The position numbers and the translations under genes are program-made. A stretch of 60,643 nucleotides of DNA. Source: an uncultured Clostridia bacterium (GTDB taxonomy: Bacteria; Bacillota; Clostridia; Oscillospirales; Acutalibacteraceae). The notes under the pieces were generated by a model. The model was not told where the DNA came from, did no database searches, and saw nothing but the letters and a program-made list of their open reading frames with translations. Below, one piece after another: positions 60,568-60,643 of the stretch (positions are counted from its first letter, which is position 1; every line of letters starts with the position of its first letter). The stretch covers positions 1-60,643 of the forward strand of contig CANQOP010000014.1 of the NCBI GenBank assembly GCA_947625485.1. The letters are read 5' to 3'.

Positions 60568-60643
60568 TGAACCGAACCAGTAAAAGTAGCCAATAGTAAA
60601 AAAGCACCTCCTATGGTAGAATAAAACCATAGGAGGTTTTACT
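60568..60643. repeat. Right copy of 76-bp terminal inverted repeat
   Basis: Exact reverse complement of 2-77. The hairpin arms are at 60607-60617 and 60626-60636. In this orientation the terminator serves a transcript that enters from beyond the right end and reads leftward. The AAGGCACCC block inside it (60553-60561) mirrors GGGTGCCTT at 88-96 but at a different distance, so the flanks just inside the repeat differ. Confidence 0.8.

Noticed and set aside
1..60643. Composite transposon of 60 kb bounded by inverted copies of one element
   Set aside because: The content is core chromosome (division, ribosome, repair genes); an assembly break at a multicopy repeat explains the ends more simply.

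Overview
The window is a 60.6-kb piece of a chromosome from a low-to-mid GC Firmicute, most likely an Oscillospiraceae/Ruminococcus-type gut anaerobe. Grounds: mraZ-rsmH-ftsL-pbp-mraY-ftsW-murG-murA-divIB-ftsZ order, the Gram-positive ylxM-ffh-rpsP-khpA-rimM-trmD and phoH-ybeY-dgkA-era-yqzL-recO operons, strong AGGAGG ribosome sites with many TTG/GTG starts, sigma-A promoters, PASTA-tailed penicillin-binding protein, and a PdaB-like deacetylase that hints at a spore-forming ancestry. Both window ends carry the same 76-bp sequence in inverted orientation, containing a terminator hairpin. It is probably the end of a multicopy element, so the window looks like an assembly contig bounded by repeats.

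Layout. 1-0.95 kb: repeat end and an internally deleted IS4-type transposase. 1.0-13.4 kb (minus): division and cell wall cluster driven by a promoter with a three-repeat MraZ box; murC/D/E/F and ftsA are absent. 13.6-17.5 kb (minus): coiled-coil protein, coaD, rsmD, uvrC, HPr. 17.8-21.6 kb (minus): trmD-rimM-khpA-rpsP-ffh-ylxM. 21.9-30.0 kb (plus): phoH, ybeY, dgkA, era, yqzL, recO, mutS2, tRNA-Val, DUF1858 protein, trmK, Nif3-like. 30-45.3 kb (plus): GT-C glycosyltransferase, patatin, trmB, lipoprotein, two-component system, DUF1385, prmC, recA-recX-rimO-pgsA-cysS, polysaccharide deacetylase. 45.3-60.6 kb: mixed-strand accessory genes: L,D-transpeptidase with fibronectin-like repeats, GH25 lipoprotein, luxS, M23 peptidase, CBS protein, HAD phosphatase, cyclophilin lipoprotein, S1 protein, a cysteine-rich unknown, a diacylglycerol-kinase remnant, zinc-ribbon membrane protein, WYL regulator, AEC transporter, a histone-H1-like protein and a tyrosine phosphatase.

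Most of the window is housekeeping. No phage, CRISPR array, defence island or biosynthetic cluster was seen. The least explained signal is a family of multi-hairpin intergenic elements at about 19.66, 30.01 and 51.41 kb. Each lies directly upstream of a start codon; the first and third are clearly homologous over about 120 bp and the second shares two hairpin modules. Other points of interest are phoH, with a strong ribosome site but no usual start codon at the right place, a tRNA-Val with two stem mismatches, and a decayed kinase gene joined to a small membrane ORF.

All functional calls are by reading motifs and gene order; no database search was run.
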